A stretch of 60,000 nt of DNA, taken from Apostichopus japonicus. Taxonomy: Eukaryota; Echinodermata; Holothuroidea; Aspidochirotida; Stichopodidae. The stretch lies in contig NC_092575.1 in the NCBI RefSeq assembly GCF_037975245.1, positions 26,688,841 through 26,748,840 of the forward strand, read 5' to 3'. Under the pieces are notes generated by a model, which made no database searches, was not told where the DNA came from, and saw only the letters and a program-made list of their open reading frames with translations. Positions 1-11,206 of the stretch are shown here, piece after piece. Positions within the stretch are counted from its first letter, which is position 1. The number at the start of each line of letters is the position of its first letter. The position numbers and the translations under genes were made by a program.

Positions 1-793
1 AGCTTAGCATTACGTACGGGAGCCAGCAGTCCAAATCTCGTTGGCCTGGTGCGACAACTAATGCCAGCATGGCTTCTAAGGTCCTGTTGAATCTTTCAAT
101 TATGCCATCAGATTGTGGGTAGTATGGAGTTGTCCTTGTTTTGTTAATCTCCAGAAGTCGGCACAGCTCTTGAAATAATTTGGCCTCAAATTGTCGACCT
201 TGATCAGTGTGTATCTCGGACGGGATGCCATAACGACAGATGAATTCTTCAACAAGGGTGTTTGCTACAGTTGCTACCTCTTGGTTAGGTATTGCAAAAG
301 CTTCCTTCCACTTGGAGAAGTAGTCACCAATAACCAGGATGTATTGGTTCCCACGGTCTGTCTTAGGCAAGGGACCAATGATATCGATGGCTATTCTTTG
401 CATCGGTTCTCCTGACTTGTAGTTCTGCATACCAGCCTTATACTTCCTATTGGGGCCTTTCCGGGCGCTGCAGAGGTCGTACTTCTTACACCATTTATCA
501 ATATCGTTACGATAGCCACTCCAGTAGTAGTTGTTCCGGACTCGGTCGATGGTCTTCTTGGTTTTAAAATGACCTGCTACTTTGTGGTCGTGAGACAGAT
601 TCAGTATATCTTCTCTCATGACTTCTGGTACTATCAGCTGATATGTAAACTTTTCACCAGTTGGAGATTCGAACTTTCGGTAGAGTATACCATTCTTCAC
701 TTCAAGTTGTTGCCATTGGTTCCAGTAATTTCTAACGGCATTATTGTTTCCAGCTACTTGTTCCCAATTGGGTCTGTCATTTCCATTTTCTTT
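1..793 (-). pseudogene. Gypsy integrase region, truncated by the window edge
   Basis: Translating the minus strand in the same frame as the RT region, directly after the TAG at 794-796, gives an open integrase. The zinc-binding His-His part is present (SHDHKVAGH). The CxxC part reads WCKKYDLC, where relatives normally have Cys in place of the Tyr, so one zinc ligand seems lost. The catalytic core shows the DDE triad in context: AIDIIGP, HTDQG and MIERFNRT. The reading frame stays open to base 1; the C-terminal domain is outside the window. Without the upstream TAG this would be continuous with RT-RNase H. Confidence 0.9.
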
Positions 794-2137
794 CTAGCCT
801 AGCACAATGCCCAGATCTTTATCTTTTTCCTGTTTGGATCTGATTTCATCATTTGTAAGGCAACCAAACCAATGTTGTTCCTTCTCTTCTATGCTGTCAT
901 CATCTTTCAGCAAATCGTGCTCACTGGTTCCTTCTGGTGGTTTCGTAACAATAGACTCCGTACTAGTGCAATCGGTTTGTCCAATGACACAAACGTTTAT
1001 CAAACTACAACTTGCTCCATCAGTGTTATTGGTTGTTGTAAGTTTTTCCTCCAACTTGTCGCAATGGTTACAGTCACTGCACGGCCTTCGGGAGAGGGCA
1101 TCTGCATTGCTGTGAAGTCTTCCTGCTCGATGTTGGATTTCATAGTCATAAGTGTTGAGTACCTCCAGCCAGCGGGCGACCTGACCTTCAGTCCACTTAA
1201 ATGATGTCAACCAGCGTAAGGTACCATGATCTGTTCTGATGGTAAAACGTCGACCGTACAAATAATGGTGGAAGTGTTTCACAGATGCCACAATAGCCAG
1301 GAGCTCCTTCCTTGTTGTGCAGTAACGTCTTTCCGGTTTAGACAATGTTCGGCTAAAGTATGCCGTGACTCGTTCTTGTCCTTCCTGACATTGTGACAGT
1401 ACACATCCAAGTCCACAGTTACTAGCATCGGTGTCGATTATGTAGGTTCCATCATCTGTTGGGTAGGCCAGTACTGGTGCTGTGATCAGGGCAGTCTTCA
1501 ATTTGTGGAAAGCTCCTTCACATTCCTCTGACCATGCAAATGTTGTCTCCTTTTCGGTGAGTTTGTGGAGAGGTTTTGCTATGTCGGCAAATCCCTTAAC
1601 GAACTTCCTGTAATCAGTGCAGAGACCCAAGAAACTTCTCAGTTGAGTTACTGTCATCGGTGTTGGCCAATCTTTCACTGCTTTGACTTTAACTGGATCG
1701 GTGGAAATGCCCTCACAAGACACCAAGTGTCCCAGGTATGATACTTCTTGCTGGAACAGACAGCATTCTTGGGGGTTTAACTTTAGTCCAGCTCCTTTGA
1801 TGCGGTTGAACACCTGTCTTAGACGAACTAGCTCTTCATCAAAATTTTTACTAAAGACAATTATATCGTCTAAGTACAGAAGACAAGTCTGCCAGTAAAG
1901 TCCCTTCAACACTCTCTCCATTAAACGTTCAAAAGTCGCCGGAGAATTGCAGAGACCAAAGGGTAGCACGTTGAATTCGTAAAGACCACTGGTTGTAATG
2001 AACGCAGTCTTGCTCTTGTCGGCAGGGTCCATCTCTACTTGCCAGTACCCGCTCTTCATATCCAAGGTCGAAAACCATTTAGCCCCGGATAATGCGTCCA
2101 GGCTGTCATCAAACTTGATCTCTCTGCCGTGGTTCAA
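794..2137 (-). pseudogene. Gypsy reverse transcriptase (N-terminally deleted) and RNase H
   Basis: About 440 codons. Near the start is the palm motif FSTLDMKSGYWQVEM with the first catalytic Asp, then LPFGLCNSPATFERLM, then the YLDD active-site box. RNase H follows with a DTDAS start, ELLAIV, and a TDH motif near residue 305. The RT fingers region expected before the palm is missing. The preceding protease frame runs almost directly into DDSLDALSGAKW in another frame, which implies an internal deletion with junction near 2110-2140. No true ATG is present at the 5' end. It ends in TAG just before integrase. Confidence 0.92.
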
Positions 2138-2927
2138 GCAAATTGGTGCTCCTATCTAGAAGGTCCTTCAAGTCGGCATGAATCTCACGTGGGACTTCCG
2201 TTGGCTCTTTGGAACATTTCTCTTCAGTAGGGCTAGTGTTGATCATTCGACAGGAGATCTCCTTGGCAGGTTCACAGGTGGCAACATTTGTACCCTCATA
2301 GATCGTCTTCTGTTGGTCCGTCAAGTTCAGCACTCTTACTGGGACAACTGACATCGAGGCATCAACCACTGCTCGAGCTACCATCATTCCATGTTTCTCA
2401 AGAAACCTCGGCAGCATCTCTACAACGGCAATTCCATTGGATTTCTTTTCCAGGGATCCCGGTACAACTGCTTCACAGCCAGGAGGAATCATGACATTCT
2501 CGGCAATCCTAATGCGGCAGCAAGACACTTTAACTTGCTCCACATTCCCGGAGGTTTGCTCTCCTATTGTCACCTTTCCGCTACCAGCCTCAATCTGACA
2601 GTTGTAGTCCCGCAAGAAATCAATTCCCAGGATTCCTTCAGTCTCGATGTCCGCTACCCATACTTCGTACTGGACCAAATTTTCCTTACAAATCAGCAAA
2701 AAAGTTGCGAAGCCGTCGTATCCTAAGGGCTGTCCATTTGCCATTCCCACTTGCACTGAACATTTCTGCAACTTTGGTTTTAACTCTTCAGAAATGGCAT
2801 TGTACACAACTTGCCTTACGATGGTGACATCTGCCCCGGTGCCTACGACAAATGACAATTTGACGTTCTCCAATTGCCCTTCAACTATAACAGCTCGGCT
2901 ACTTCTTCCCCTTTTCGCTGACTTCAC
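2109..2927 (-). pseudogene. Gypsy retropepsin region with lost catalytic Asp
   Basis: The N-terminal third shows the aspartic protease fold signature FVVGTGADVTI and, downstream, ILGIDFL. In this family the signature reads D-T/S-G-A; here the codon at about 2851-2853 on the minus strand is GGC (Gly), so the catalytic aspartate is gone. The rest is the linker to RT and ends in the conserved stretch LLDRSTNLLE just before the deletion junction. The frame differs from both the gag zinc-knuckle frame upstream and the RT frame downstream. Confidence 0.85.
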
Positions 2928-2944
2928 GGAGGGTCTGTTGTCCC

Positions 2945-4054
2945 CTACTGCCGACCTTCGACCCCTAAACTCGACAGGTTGGAGTTTTCCTGTGGTGATG
3001 TTTGCATGGCATCTTCAGGACAATCTCTAGCCCTATGACCTTGCTTGTTGCATTTAAAACATCGTCCTCTGAACTCCACTCCACTTTGTCTGTTACTTCC
3101 TGTATATCTCTGGCCCCTGTTATTATTCTTGAGCTCGCCTTTAAGTTCGTTAAAGCCACTCTTAATAGCTTCGATGAGGGCGCTTGTCATCTCACTTTGA
3201 GTCTGCTGAGTCTGCTCTCTGGTTTTTGTCTTAACAAATTCACCGGAAGTCACAGTTTCGCCGGAAGCCACAGCTCGAACAAGCTTTCTTGCAGCACCTT
3301 TCTTCTGACAGCTTCCTGTAGAGTCGCAGGTCTAGATTGGTAAACCCGCCATCTGGTATCTGGGTCTTGCAAGCAGTCAACAAAATAATCTTTTGCCAAT
3401 GCATCATGCATGGAGCTGGGAGCATCAGGATAGGCCTTAACTACTTGTCTACGCAGATCTTGTGCCAATTCTGGTAAACTCTCTGTCATTTTACGGCTTC
3501 TATTCCGGAGTAGGGCTTTGTGCAATTCGCATTGATTTTCTGGAGCGAACCTCTGCTTTAATGCTACTGTTAGAGCATGGTAATTTCTCCTATACTCTTC
3601 GGGGAGATCTGCCAATAGTGCTTGAGCTGGCCCTCTGAGATTTGCTGCCAGGTTTAATGCCATCGAAAGCGGGCTCCAGCCATGGAGTTCTGAGACTATC
3701 CTCGAATTGAACGAGAAACTCTTTCCATGGGGTTGATCCGTCATATGTCGGAGTGTTAGCTGTTACACGTGTTCCGGATGATTGAGGGTACCTGAAATGA
3801 TTGTTGGTTCTGGGCACATATCCATGACTTTCTCTTTGGTATGGAGTGTAGCATGAGGACTGATTCATATCCCTTTGGTCGAAGTCTGTATTTAGGAAAG
3901 GATTGGTCTCGTGTCTTTCTTCCTTCTGAAATGGATTCCTTGATGGCTGTGAGCTCACAGGTGACGTACATTCGTCCATTAGCAGCCAATGTTCACTTGA
4001 ACGTGCCTCTGACATAGTAGGTGTATGCAGAGTATTTCGGAAATAATTTGACAA
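2945..4054 (-). pseudogene. Gypsy gag: capsid and CCHC zinc knuckle, frame-broken
   Basis: Three overlapping minus-strand frames together make one gag. 4054-3590 carries the N-terminus and ends in the capsid start (WKEFLVQFE). 3744-3250 carries the capsid core, with ALNLAANLRG, SLPELAQDLRR and DTRWRVYQSRPATL. 3271-2945 carries the nucleocapsid with CFKCNKQGHRARDC, a CX2CX4HX4C knuckle. Transitions near 3700 and 3295 each look like a one-base indel. Gag packages the element RNA. The first ATG at 4054 is a plausible start. Confidence 0.85.
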
Positions 4055-4149
4055 GTCCGAAAGTGTTCTTTCTTCAGATATCAGAATTCCTCTCTATCAG
4101 TGGTTCAAGCTCTGGTATTGCCAGACTGCCTTGTAGATCAGTCAGAAAG

Positions 4150-4560
4150 TTCCACTTGTTCTCTGCACTATGTTCTTCAGCATGGGAAACCAAACTCTTT
4201 CCGTAAAAGTTACCAGTCTTCTTTGTTTGTAGAACCAGAGTCTTTTCTGTAAAAATCATCAGAGTCCTTCGTTGTAGAGCCAACCTTTTCTGTGAGAAAA
4301 CATCAGAGTCCCTTGATGGTGAGCCAATCTTTTCTGTTAGAACCAGAGTCTTTTCTGTGAGAAAACATCAGAGTCCCTTGATGGCGAGCCAATCTTTTCT
4401 GTTAGAACCAGTCTTTTCTGTGAAGATCGTCAGAGTGCCTTGTCCTCTTTTCTGTCGGAGAGCCAGTCTTTTCTGTCGGAGAAACCAATCTTTTTCTGTC
4501 GTGGAGCCAGTCTTTTCTGTTGGAGAGCCAGTCTTTTCTGTTCTGTACCTCAGATCCTGT
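4150..4560 (-). repeat. Tandem repeats in the retrotransposon leader
   Basis: Between the primer site and gag the leader is built of imperfect copies of a core reading CCAGTCTTTTCTGT on the plus strand. A longer unit (GAGAAAACATCAGAGTCCC plus flanks) occurs twice near 4293 and 4358. Units vary from about 20 to 70 bases. It has no coding potential. Confidence 0.75.
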
Positions 4561-4592
4561 GGTCTGGTTTAGTATTCTTCTCCAGGAGTTCA

Positions 4593-4612
4593 GAATCCCA
4601 CCGCTGCCACCA
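4593..4612 (-). other. Primer binding site for tRNA-Leu
   Basis: The plus strand here reads exactly as the 3' end of an animal tRNA-Leu (AAG/TAG type) including the CCA tail: TCCCACCGCTGCCACCA, extended on the left by GAA. It lies two bases from the inner LTR edge, so the minus-strand element RNA would pair with the 3' end of that tRNA to prime reverse transcription. The tRNA match is from memory of the conserved tRNA end. Confidence 0.85.
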
Positions 4613-4614
4613 GT

Positions 4615-4876
4615 TGTTGCGTTCCGAGGGGCCCTTAGCACGGCCAAGAATACTGCCAGAAGATCTGTATGGAGAAGACGATTCTAGCCTGTGTATCAGT
4701 TAACCGCAGAGCAGCAACTAGAGACCAGGCCAGGCTACAAACACACAACAAAAATGACTCTGCGCACAAGACTTTAGAGTGTGTGAGTGCCAGTTCTTCA
4801 GAAAAGAACAATTTTACAGGCATTTATTTGACCGTCTCACTCTGGTCCATATACCACGCAATATAACAGTACAACA
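4615..4876 (-). repeat. 5' LTR of the Gypsy element (262 bp)
   Basis: The inner edge is fixed by the primer site; the plus-strand edge reads TGTTGCG. The outer edge is placed at GTACAACA (4876), giving TGTTG...CAACA ends. An AATAAA polyadenylation signal occurs on the minus strand at about 4823-4828. The outer boundary rests only on the terminal inverted bases because the second LTR is not in the window. Confidence 0.7.
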
Positions 4877-5159
4877 TGGGAAGTACAATCCCTTTAACTA
4901 TTTAATTAACAACGATAACATTATGCCCCCAAACATGTGCAGACATGTCGTAGACATTTAACTTAATGATAAAGTTGGTTTACTAAATCAGTAACTCTCT
5001 TAATTAGACAACAAAACACAGCAATTAGCATTTAACCCCCTAAAATTACATCCTAATAGATTATGAATATTCATGACATGGCTGGCTATGAAGCTAAGTG
5101 CAGTTTACTACAGATGAGTATAAAGGCCATTCACGTTACAATACACACATAGCCATCAT
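4877..5159. other. No gene seen
   Basis: AT-rich sequence between the LTR and the DR1-bearing repeat. I see no exon-like ORF, RNA gene or clear repeat. Confidence 0.5.
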
Positions 5160-5830
5160 GATTGTAAAGGTTACGATATTCATCAAAACCAACAATAGGG
5201 ATCATCTGCTCACCAAGGGCTACCAACATAGCATCTTTACAGTTCAAGCAAGTTGTACTTCTTGAGATATTAAGTTTACAAAGTTTTCAAACCTAAAATG
5301 ACCTTTGACCTCCATGAAAAAGGATGGAGAACATTTTATCACTAAGCGCTATCTGCATACTAAGTATAAACATCAAGCAATTTCACTTCTTGAGATATCA
5401 GGTCTACAAGGTTATCAGACTTTGACCTCTCTTGACCTCAAATGACATTTTACATCCATGAAAAACAATAGAGGTCATCTGCTTACCAAGGGCTGCCCAC
5501 ATACCAAGTTCAAGCAACTTCTGCATCTAGGGATATCGTGTTTACAAGGTTGTTAGCCTTTGATCTCTGGTGACCTTTGACCTCCATGAAAAAGGTTATA
5601 GAACATCTAGTAACTAATGGCTACCCACATACTAAGTGTGAAGTTCACGCAACTTTGAATTCTTGAGACATTGTGTTTACAAGGTTTTCATACCTTGACC
5701 TCAAATGACCTGTGACCTCCATTACAGACAGTATGAAACAACTACTTACCAACAAACCAAATTTCAATTTCAGGCAATGTATGGTTCTTGAGATATCGTG
5801 TTTACTAGCCAAGGAGTCACATACACAAAC
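5160..5830. repeat. Tandem repeat with ~135-143 bp units carrying DR1 motifs
   Basis: About four diverged units share the order: CTTGAGATATCGTGTTTACAA, GGTTTTCA, TTGACCTC, TGACCTTTGACCTCCATGAAAA, then ACTAAG/CCAAG and GCTACCCACATA. Perfect direct repeats of TGACCT with one spacer base occur at 5299-5311, 5571-5583 and 5706-5718. A related array lies at about 58700-59490, so this is a dispersed family. No coding potential is seen. Confidence 0.8.
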
Positions 5831-6964
5831 CCACACAAACCCACACCCAGGTGTATTTACATTCAGACAGAGAACCCCACTGTTCAAATCCATGTACCCT
5901 AACCTTAACAATACCCCATTACAATATAATTCTTTCGAGGACATGGTGATATTTTAGAAATCACAACCGAGGACCTGGAACTCTTTTGTTCAAGTCCTCA
6001 GTCAGAATACAAACAAGTGCACCCACGCAGAGACAGTCAGACACACACACACACCATCAACATCGCATAGGTTCCTTCTGCCTTCGGCAAGGAATCAACC
6101 AAATTTACAGTATTCAAGTTGACAACATTCTTTACACTTGTTTTCAGGCAGGCTGAACTGATAAGCTTTTGACCACCTACTTGAGGGTGTGACTATTGCA
6201 AAATTACAACCTGGCTCAGAGAAACCACATGATTACAATAACTGAGTGCATAGAACTGTGACCTAACCTTCACATACCACCAGGAATGGTGGAACTACTG
6301 TTCTATAATAGGAATGTAGGCCTATCACATTGAAGGAAAGCATTCAATTTTATCTATTAGTTGAATTAATTTTATGTTTTGATGTAACATGCTTCAATGT
6401 ACTACATATTTTGCCTTTGCACATGACAAATTCCTTTGTTTAGTTGTGCTAGTTAATGTAAACTGTCACTTTAAACAATTAGAACAATACAGTTTAAGTT
6501 CAGCTGAGTAGCAAACTTCCACATTAAAAGAGCATATTCCACCATGAAATGAATAGTCTCTGAAAGTTCTCTTCTAGAGATAAAGGAATTAAAGACTTTT
6601 ACCTGTACATGTTCTGACTGGCCTCTCTGAACCACATATGAACTTCAACCTATATATTAATACAGTGACAGCAACTGCACAGTACGTCGTATGAACTAAA
6701 CATCATAAAAGCATAAAATTCTTGAGACAAATAGCCCTTAGTTATATGCTCATCATTTTACCTCTACTGTTGGACATAATAACCATTCCCTTATTTCTGA
6801 AAATACATGTTGTGTTTGCAAATGGTAACTTAAAATTCACTTTACACTAATAGATCAAGTAAAAGGGTAGTCTTGTTCAAAGTGACTAAATTTCTCATGA
6901 CCCAAGTCAGGTAACTTGGTCATCAGTTATCTATAATCATATGCTACAGTATGTGAAGTCTAAC
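5831..6964. other. No gene seen; CA-rich stretch and AT-rich sequence
   Basis: A short CA-rich tract lies near 6036-6052, followed by AGGTTCCTTCTGCCTTCGGC. Otherwise there is no exon, repeat or RNA that I can support. If the coiled-coil gene to the right continues, this would be its next intron. Confidence 0.4.
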
Positions 6965-7281
6965 CTCTTTCTGCTGCTGAAGTAATTCTTCCTTCTCATC
7001 CTTAAATGTCTTCAGTTTGTTTTCAGTTGTATTCAATCTGTCTCTGAATTGTTGTCTTTCTTCCTCTGTTGTCTTAAGTCTTCCAGTCAGCTGTTGTCTC
7101 TCTTCCTCTGTTACCTTCAATGTATCTCTCAATTTTTGTCTTTCCTCCTCTGTTGCCTTTAGTCTTCCAGTGAGCTGTTGTTTTTCATATTCTGAGTCAG
7201 TTAGTTTGTGAGAGAGTTCCTGCCTTTTGTCTTCAGATTCCTTTAGTTGTTTCTTTAGTACTTTCTGGGGAAACTTTGAAT
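6965..7281 (-). CDS. Propeller-DED gene, exon n+2: coiled coil
   Basis: This is an internal exon on the minus strand. The acceptor is TTTATGTTTGTTTCAG before 7281; the donor GTTAGA follows 6965. It is read in phase 1 to 0. About 105 residues form a continuous charged coiled coil, with 14-residue repeats of the type TEEERQxLxxRLK repeated at least four times, ending KDEKEELLQQQKE. It joins in frame to the DED exon at 14712-14982. The likely role is self-association of the death-fold protein. The next exon was not found within the window; reading through the donor meets a stop after six codons, so an alternative 3' end here is possible. Confidence 0.7.
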
Positions 7282-8811
7282 CTGAAACAAACATAAAAGA
7301 TGCGAACATGGTTAAACATTGTCTTCCACCCAAGAGATTTAGAGATGTAAATGAATACAGTCCAATGTATCTTAATAATTTAGACGGTAAAATATTTCAG
7401 GAAAATATTGTGACAAACTTGCACCGAATTAAGTGAGCTTACATTTTGTTCCAACTATTGCATGTTATTTGAAGTGACCATGCAATCTTTCATTTCCTTG
7501 GTGTTGATGTTGGCACTGCTTCTGAGGAATTGAATTTAATCAAGCCCTTTCAATGATCCTCAAATATATATCAAGGATAATAAATTACAAAATTTCAAAA
7601 GCAAAGGAAATTACAAACTTTCACCAATCTTGTCTGAACATATCCCAAAACAAACTTTTGAGTTTACTCCATAAGTTACAATTACAATACAGACTTAAAT
7701 ACAAGGACTTGACTATAATACAAGACCTTGACATTGAATGAAACATTTAGTCACAGTGGAAGCATAATGATAAACTTCTGAACATTCAAATTGGATTCTC
7801 TTTCTTGCTTGAGGTACTTTACAAGCCATTGCTGTTATTCAATTTCTTGCCACCTCATTTATCACATTATTTGTATCAAAGAGTATTGACGGAGGTTCCT
7901 TATTTTATCAACTATGGGTTAATAAGGTATATGTTAGTACTGTGGTATTGTGCAGTTTTGCATATTTCACAATTGGCCTGCCTCACTAAGTTCCCATAGA
8001 GCACCATGTAGAGACAGAGCTCCTCTCAGAGATGTCCTATAAACAGGTTGTGACTCATCATGACAGGTTCCCTCCTGGTACAAAGCTGTACCCCTTTAAT
8101 AGAGCATGGTATCTTTGAGCCAGGTAAAGTAATGCAGAGTTGACTGCATGTCCTTGATTGGTTTCTTCTCAGACGATGCATATGTATCTCTACTTTTTAT
8201 AATTGTTTCTAAGAAAATCAGTATTAGTGAGCAAGTGAGTAGGTTGGGGAACAGGTGCTTCCATTCCCTTTGTTTTATCACTTCATAATTTCATAAGTCA
8301 TGTTTCTCAGTGAGAAAAGTACATGAAGTTGAGTTTAAAGTATTGCTTTAATTTACATCCTTGTGAGAGAAGTCGAATAACTGGTGAGTTTATTGACTCT
8401 GTATTTCATTAGCTTAACAGTACTTTGGCCACCTAACAGAAGTCAGTATAGGCCCTAAAGGAGGTATGCTAGAAGTTTTCAAAAAAATACTTTTCTACTC
8501 TCCAAATCGTTCTCAGGCATTTTTAAGGAACACACAAGATGAGTGAATGTCCAAGTGAGGAAAATTTCCTCTAAGGTTGTAATAAAAACAGTTTTTAAAA
8601 GCATTTTGACCAAAGGTGACCATATATGAATATTTGGCATATTTTGGGCTAATACAGCATACCTTTAATTAAATTGTCATTATTTATAGGACTTCAAAGT
8701 TTCCCCTACTGCAATGAGGGCTGACATGTGCTGTACTGCATTGTACTGTGTACTATGTAGGATAAAGCTGTGGTACAGTGCCTTAAGGTGATATATTTAC
8801 TTATAAGATGT
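7282..8811. other. Intron sequence, nothing further seen
   Basis: Part of the large intron between the coiled-coil and DED exons. I found no convincing ORF, RNA gene or repeat in it. Confidence 0.45.
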
Positions 8812-9661
8812 CTCGTTCAGAGTGCCTTCAGTTTTTATTTTTCTCCTTTAATTTTTAACATTAATTAGTACTTTGAGAGTTTAGTTCTGGGGCATACGAG
8901 TATATACAGTATTGGAGGTTCATGGTTGAGATAACCATAATAACTGCATGGTGGCTTTATCAATTATGCTACTTCTTAATTCTATAGAAAGGTTAGAGTC
9001 AGTACTTGTCAATTATGTTTACATATGTGGTTATGCATTCAAAATATGGTGTTCAGTGTGATGGAGATCTCAAAGTGTTTAACGAAGTGTGTACCTTTAA
9101 GATTAGGTAAATAGTATTGTAGACACAGTGTTGTTCTCTATTCATAATTTCTGGATATGGATCTATGCTGAGTTAGATATATGTTGGCATTTGTTTCTGG
9201 GCATTGCAGTGGAAAGCTTACAATGTGAATCTTTGTTGTTGTTAATCAATACAATAGTGTTGGTCCAAGCCAGCATTAAAGCAGCATAGTGGAGCAACGT
9301 GTTCCATCCAGTTAGGACAATTTTTCTGTACTGTAGTGTCGTGTCCCGCTTCACATCACTCGTATTGTGAGTACAAGTAATATGAATATCATGTTTCAAT
9401 CAGATCAAGGTTAAGAACTGTTTGAACCAGTGCTTTGAAGCATGATATTGGAGTACAGTTTAGGGAGGTATTAGCATTAGGAAATTGTCCCAACTGGCTG
9501 AATGTTCTGTTACACTTCCGTGCTAGGTGGAACAGTGCATATGAGCTTTGTGTTAGGAATTTATATGAAATAAGCTGTTACTTCTATTCTTTAGTTACTT
9601 CTTTAATTGAATTTGATTGTTATATTGTAAATATTTTGTCAGGTTCAACACAGCTTGTTAC
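8812..9661. repeat. Tandem duplication, copy A (~850 bp)
   Basis: It starts at CAGAGTGCCTTCAG and ends near TTCAACACAGCTTGTTACC. The same landmarks recur in the same order in copy B (CAGAGTGCCTCCAG, TTCTATAGAAAGGTTA, TTAGATATATGTTGGTATTTG, TTATATGAAATAAGCTGTTAC). Copy A is uninterrupted and so shows the pre-insertion state of copy B. No coding potential is seen. Confidence 0.8.
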
Positions 9662-10170
9662 CAATCAATCGCTCAGAGTGCCTCCAGTCATCAAATTTTT
9701 CATTTAATTGTTAACATTAATTAGTTCATTGAGAGAAGAGTTTAGTTCTGGGGTTTATGAGTGTAAATTGGAGAGATATGGTTGTGATACTTGAGACAAT
9801 TATAACTGTATGACTGACTCATGGTGTGGATTTATCAGTTAGGCTTCTTCCTGGTTCTATAGAAAGGTTAAAGAGTCAGTAATGTCAATTAATTTCATAT
9901 TTGGCTAGATGCATTCAAAATGAGGTGTTCAGTGAGAGGTAGATCTCCACAGTGTTAAAGGAAGTGTGTACCTTTATGGTTAGGTTAAAGTGGCCATGAC
10001 ACGAAAATTTCAAAGTCCTATATTTTTGGGATCCATCAAAGAATGTTCTCTAAAACATGTATCAACCAATCTGCCAGTTTAAAACTTGATTTTTCAAGTC
10101 GAAAATTGAGAATGAATTTACCCTTTTCGGCGTTTGAAACTTTGTTTACTCGAAAATTTTCCGATTCGCA

Positions 10171-10188
10171 TGACGTCATGTGACGTCA
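10171..10188 (+). promoter_or_regulatory. Two CRE motifs near the left transposon end
   Basis: TGACGTCA occurs twice, at 10171-10178 and 10181-10188, about 140 bases before the ATG at 10322. A third copy lies at 12959-12966, about 170 bases upstream of the minus-strand THAP start. The symmetric placement suggests promoter elements for the two convergent transposon genes. CREB/ATF binding is known for this motif; use here is inferred. Confidence 0.5.
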
Positions 10189-10321
10189 CGTTTTGAACAC
10201 ATATTTGTTGTCGCTGCTACGGTACCATTCACGTACACAGTAGACAAGTACACATACCACTAGTAGTTACTAAACAAAACACCGATCACAAGTGCGATAT
10301 CAAATCAAAATTTCCTGTGAA

Positions 10322-11206
10322 ATGGCGGATCCAGAGCCAAATGCGGCAACCGAAGTTCAAAGTGATAATGGTTCTTCACTAGGCAGTGAAATTGGGCTAT
10401 AATTAGAGTGCCCTTTCTCATATTCGAAGCAGAGAGTGAAGGCGATGATCATTCCAATATTGAACCGAACGCTGAAGGTGGAGCGGAGGTGTTAGAACCG
10501 TATCAGTTCGAGCCTGTTAAACGAGCCGAAATTGAAGCTCCACAACATATCAAAAAAGAAATCCGTTCGAAACCATTGCAAGGAACATACAACGTGGTAA
10601 GAATTTATTAACGAAGCATTTAAAAACAAAATCCAGTCCATTTTGTGCATGTGTTGTTGGAATTCGCGGAACACCCTAAACCGTATTGTGCGTTGTGTTA
10701 CGGTAACTTACAACCCATATGTAGAGTGTGTAGTACTAGTAGGGTTGGTTGCATACTGAAAGTTTGGCTCGGGGATGTAAGTTGCATTATGCAGCCATGC
10801 TAGGTAGGCATATGTGTTATTTCATACTCATTATTACTTGGCTAGTACTTTGGCCTGGAGTTTTGCAAATCAATTTTCTGAAACAAAAGAATGTTTCATG
10901 ATACATGGAAGGTGTAAAATCACAACAAATGTAACCATAACTGTACATTGTATGCCTGCTTGTTATTGTGGACATCATGGCCAACATTAATACATTTTGA
11001 ACTTTCATAATTTTTTTCCCAGGCAGTACAGATACATAGCCTACGGTCAACAGGTTCAATGATACTTGGGGTTCCTAGCAAGACACGTCAGGGTTGTGCT
11101 ACCATCATGTGCAGTCCAAAGGATCAGAAGTGATTTTCCAGCCAATGGTCATTACACTGGATTCAAGTTGCCAGGAGAAAACTCATTGTATAGGAAGCCT
11201 TTCTAA
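10322..11206 (+). pseudogene. P2X7 C-terminal-domain-like gene remnant
   Basis: The first exon opens at ATG 10322 (MADPEPN...), an acidic start. It meets TAA after 26 codons but continues in another frame (from about 10408) to PYQFEPVKRAE and the donor GTAAGA at 10597. A later exon opens after a strong acceptor (TTTTTTTCCCAG, 11011-11022) and reads YRYIAYGQQ, a stop where relatives have Trp, then HVRVVLPSCAVQRIR, FPANGHYTGF, TAA at 11204. The PYxFEP start and the VxPSCxxxxIRxxFP...YxGF end are the pattern of invertebrate proteins named P2X purinoceptor 7-like, which carry only the cytosolic domain. The zinc-binding cysteine core was not located. Function is lost here. Confidence 0.65.

Larger units (their letters stand above)
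1..4876 (-). mobile_element. Ty3/Gypsy LTR retrotransposon, partial and degenerate
   Basis: The element reads right to left: LTR (4615-4876), tRNA primer site (about 4593-4612), repeat-rich leader (about 4150-4560), gag, protease, reverse transcriptase with RNase H, then integrase running off the window start. The order PR-RT-RH-IN is that of Ty3/Gypsy elements. It is not intact. Gag needs at least two frame changes, the protease lacks its catalytic Asp, the RT has lost its N-terminal part, and a TAG lies between RNase H and integrase. The second LTR and target-site duplication are outside the window, so age cannot be judged from LTR divergence. Confidence 0.93.

Noticed and set aside
2288-2827. 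Plus-strand ORFs across the retrotransposon
   Set aside because: Shadows of the protease and linker on the minus strand.
4593-4612. A tRNA-Leu gene
   Set aside because: Only the 3' end of the tRNA is matched and it sits at the primer position beside the LTR.
7017-7211. Plus-strand Ser/Leu/Cys-rich ORF
   Set aside because: Antisense of the coiled-coil exon, periodic only because the exon is repetitive.
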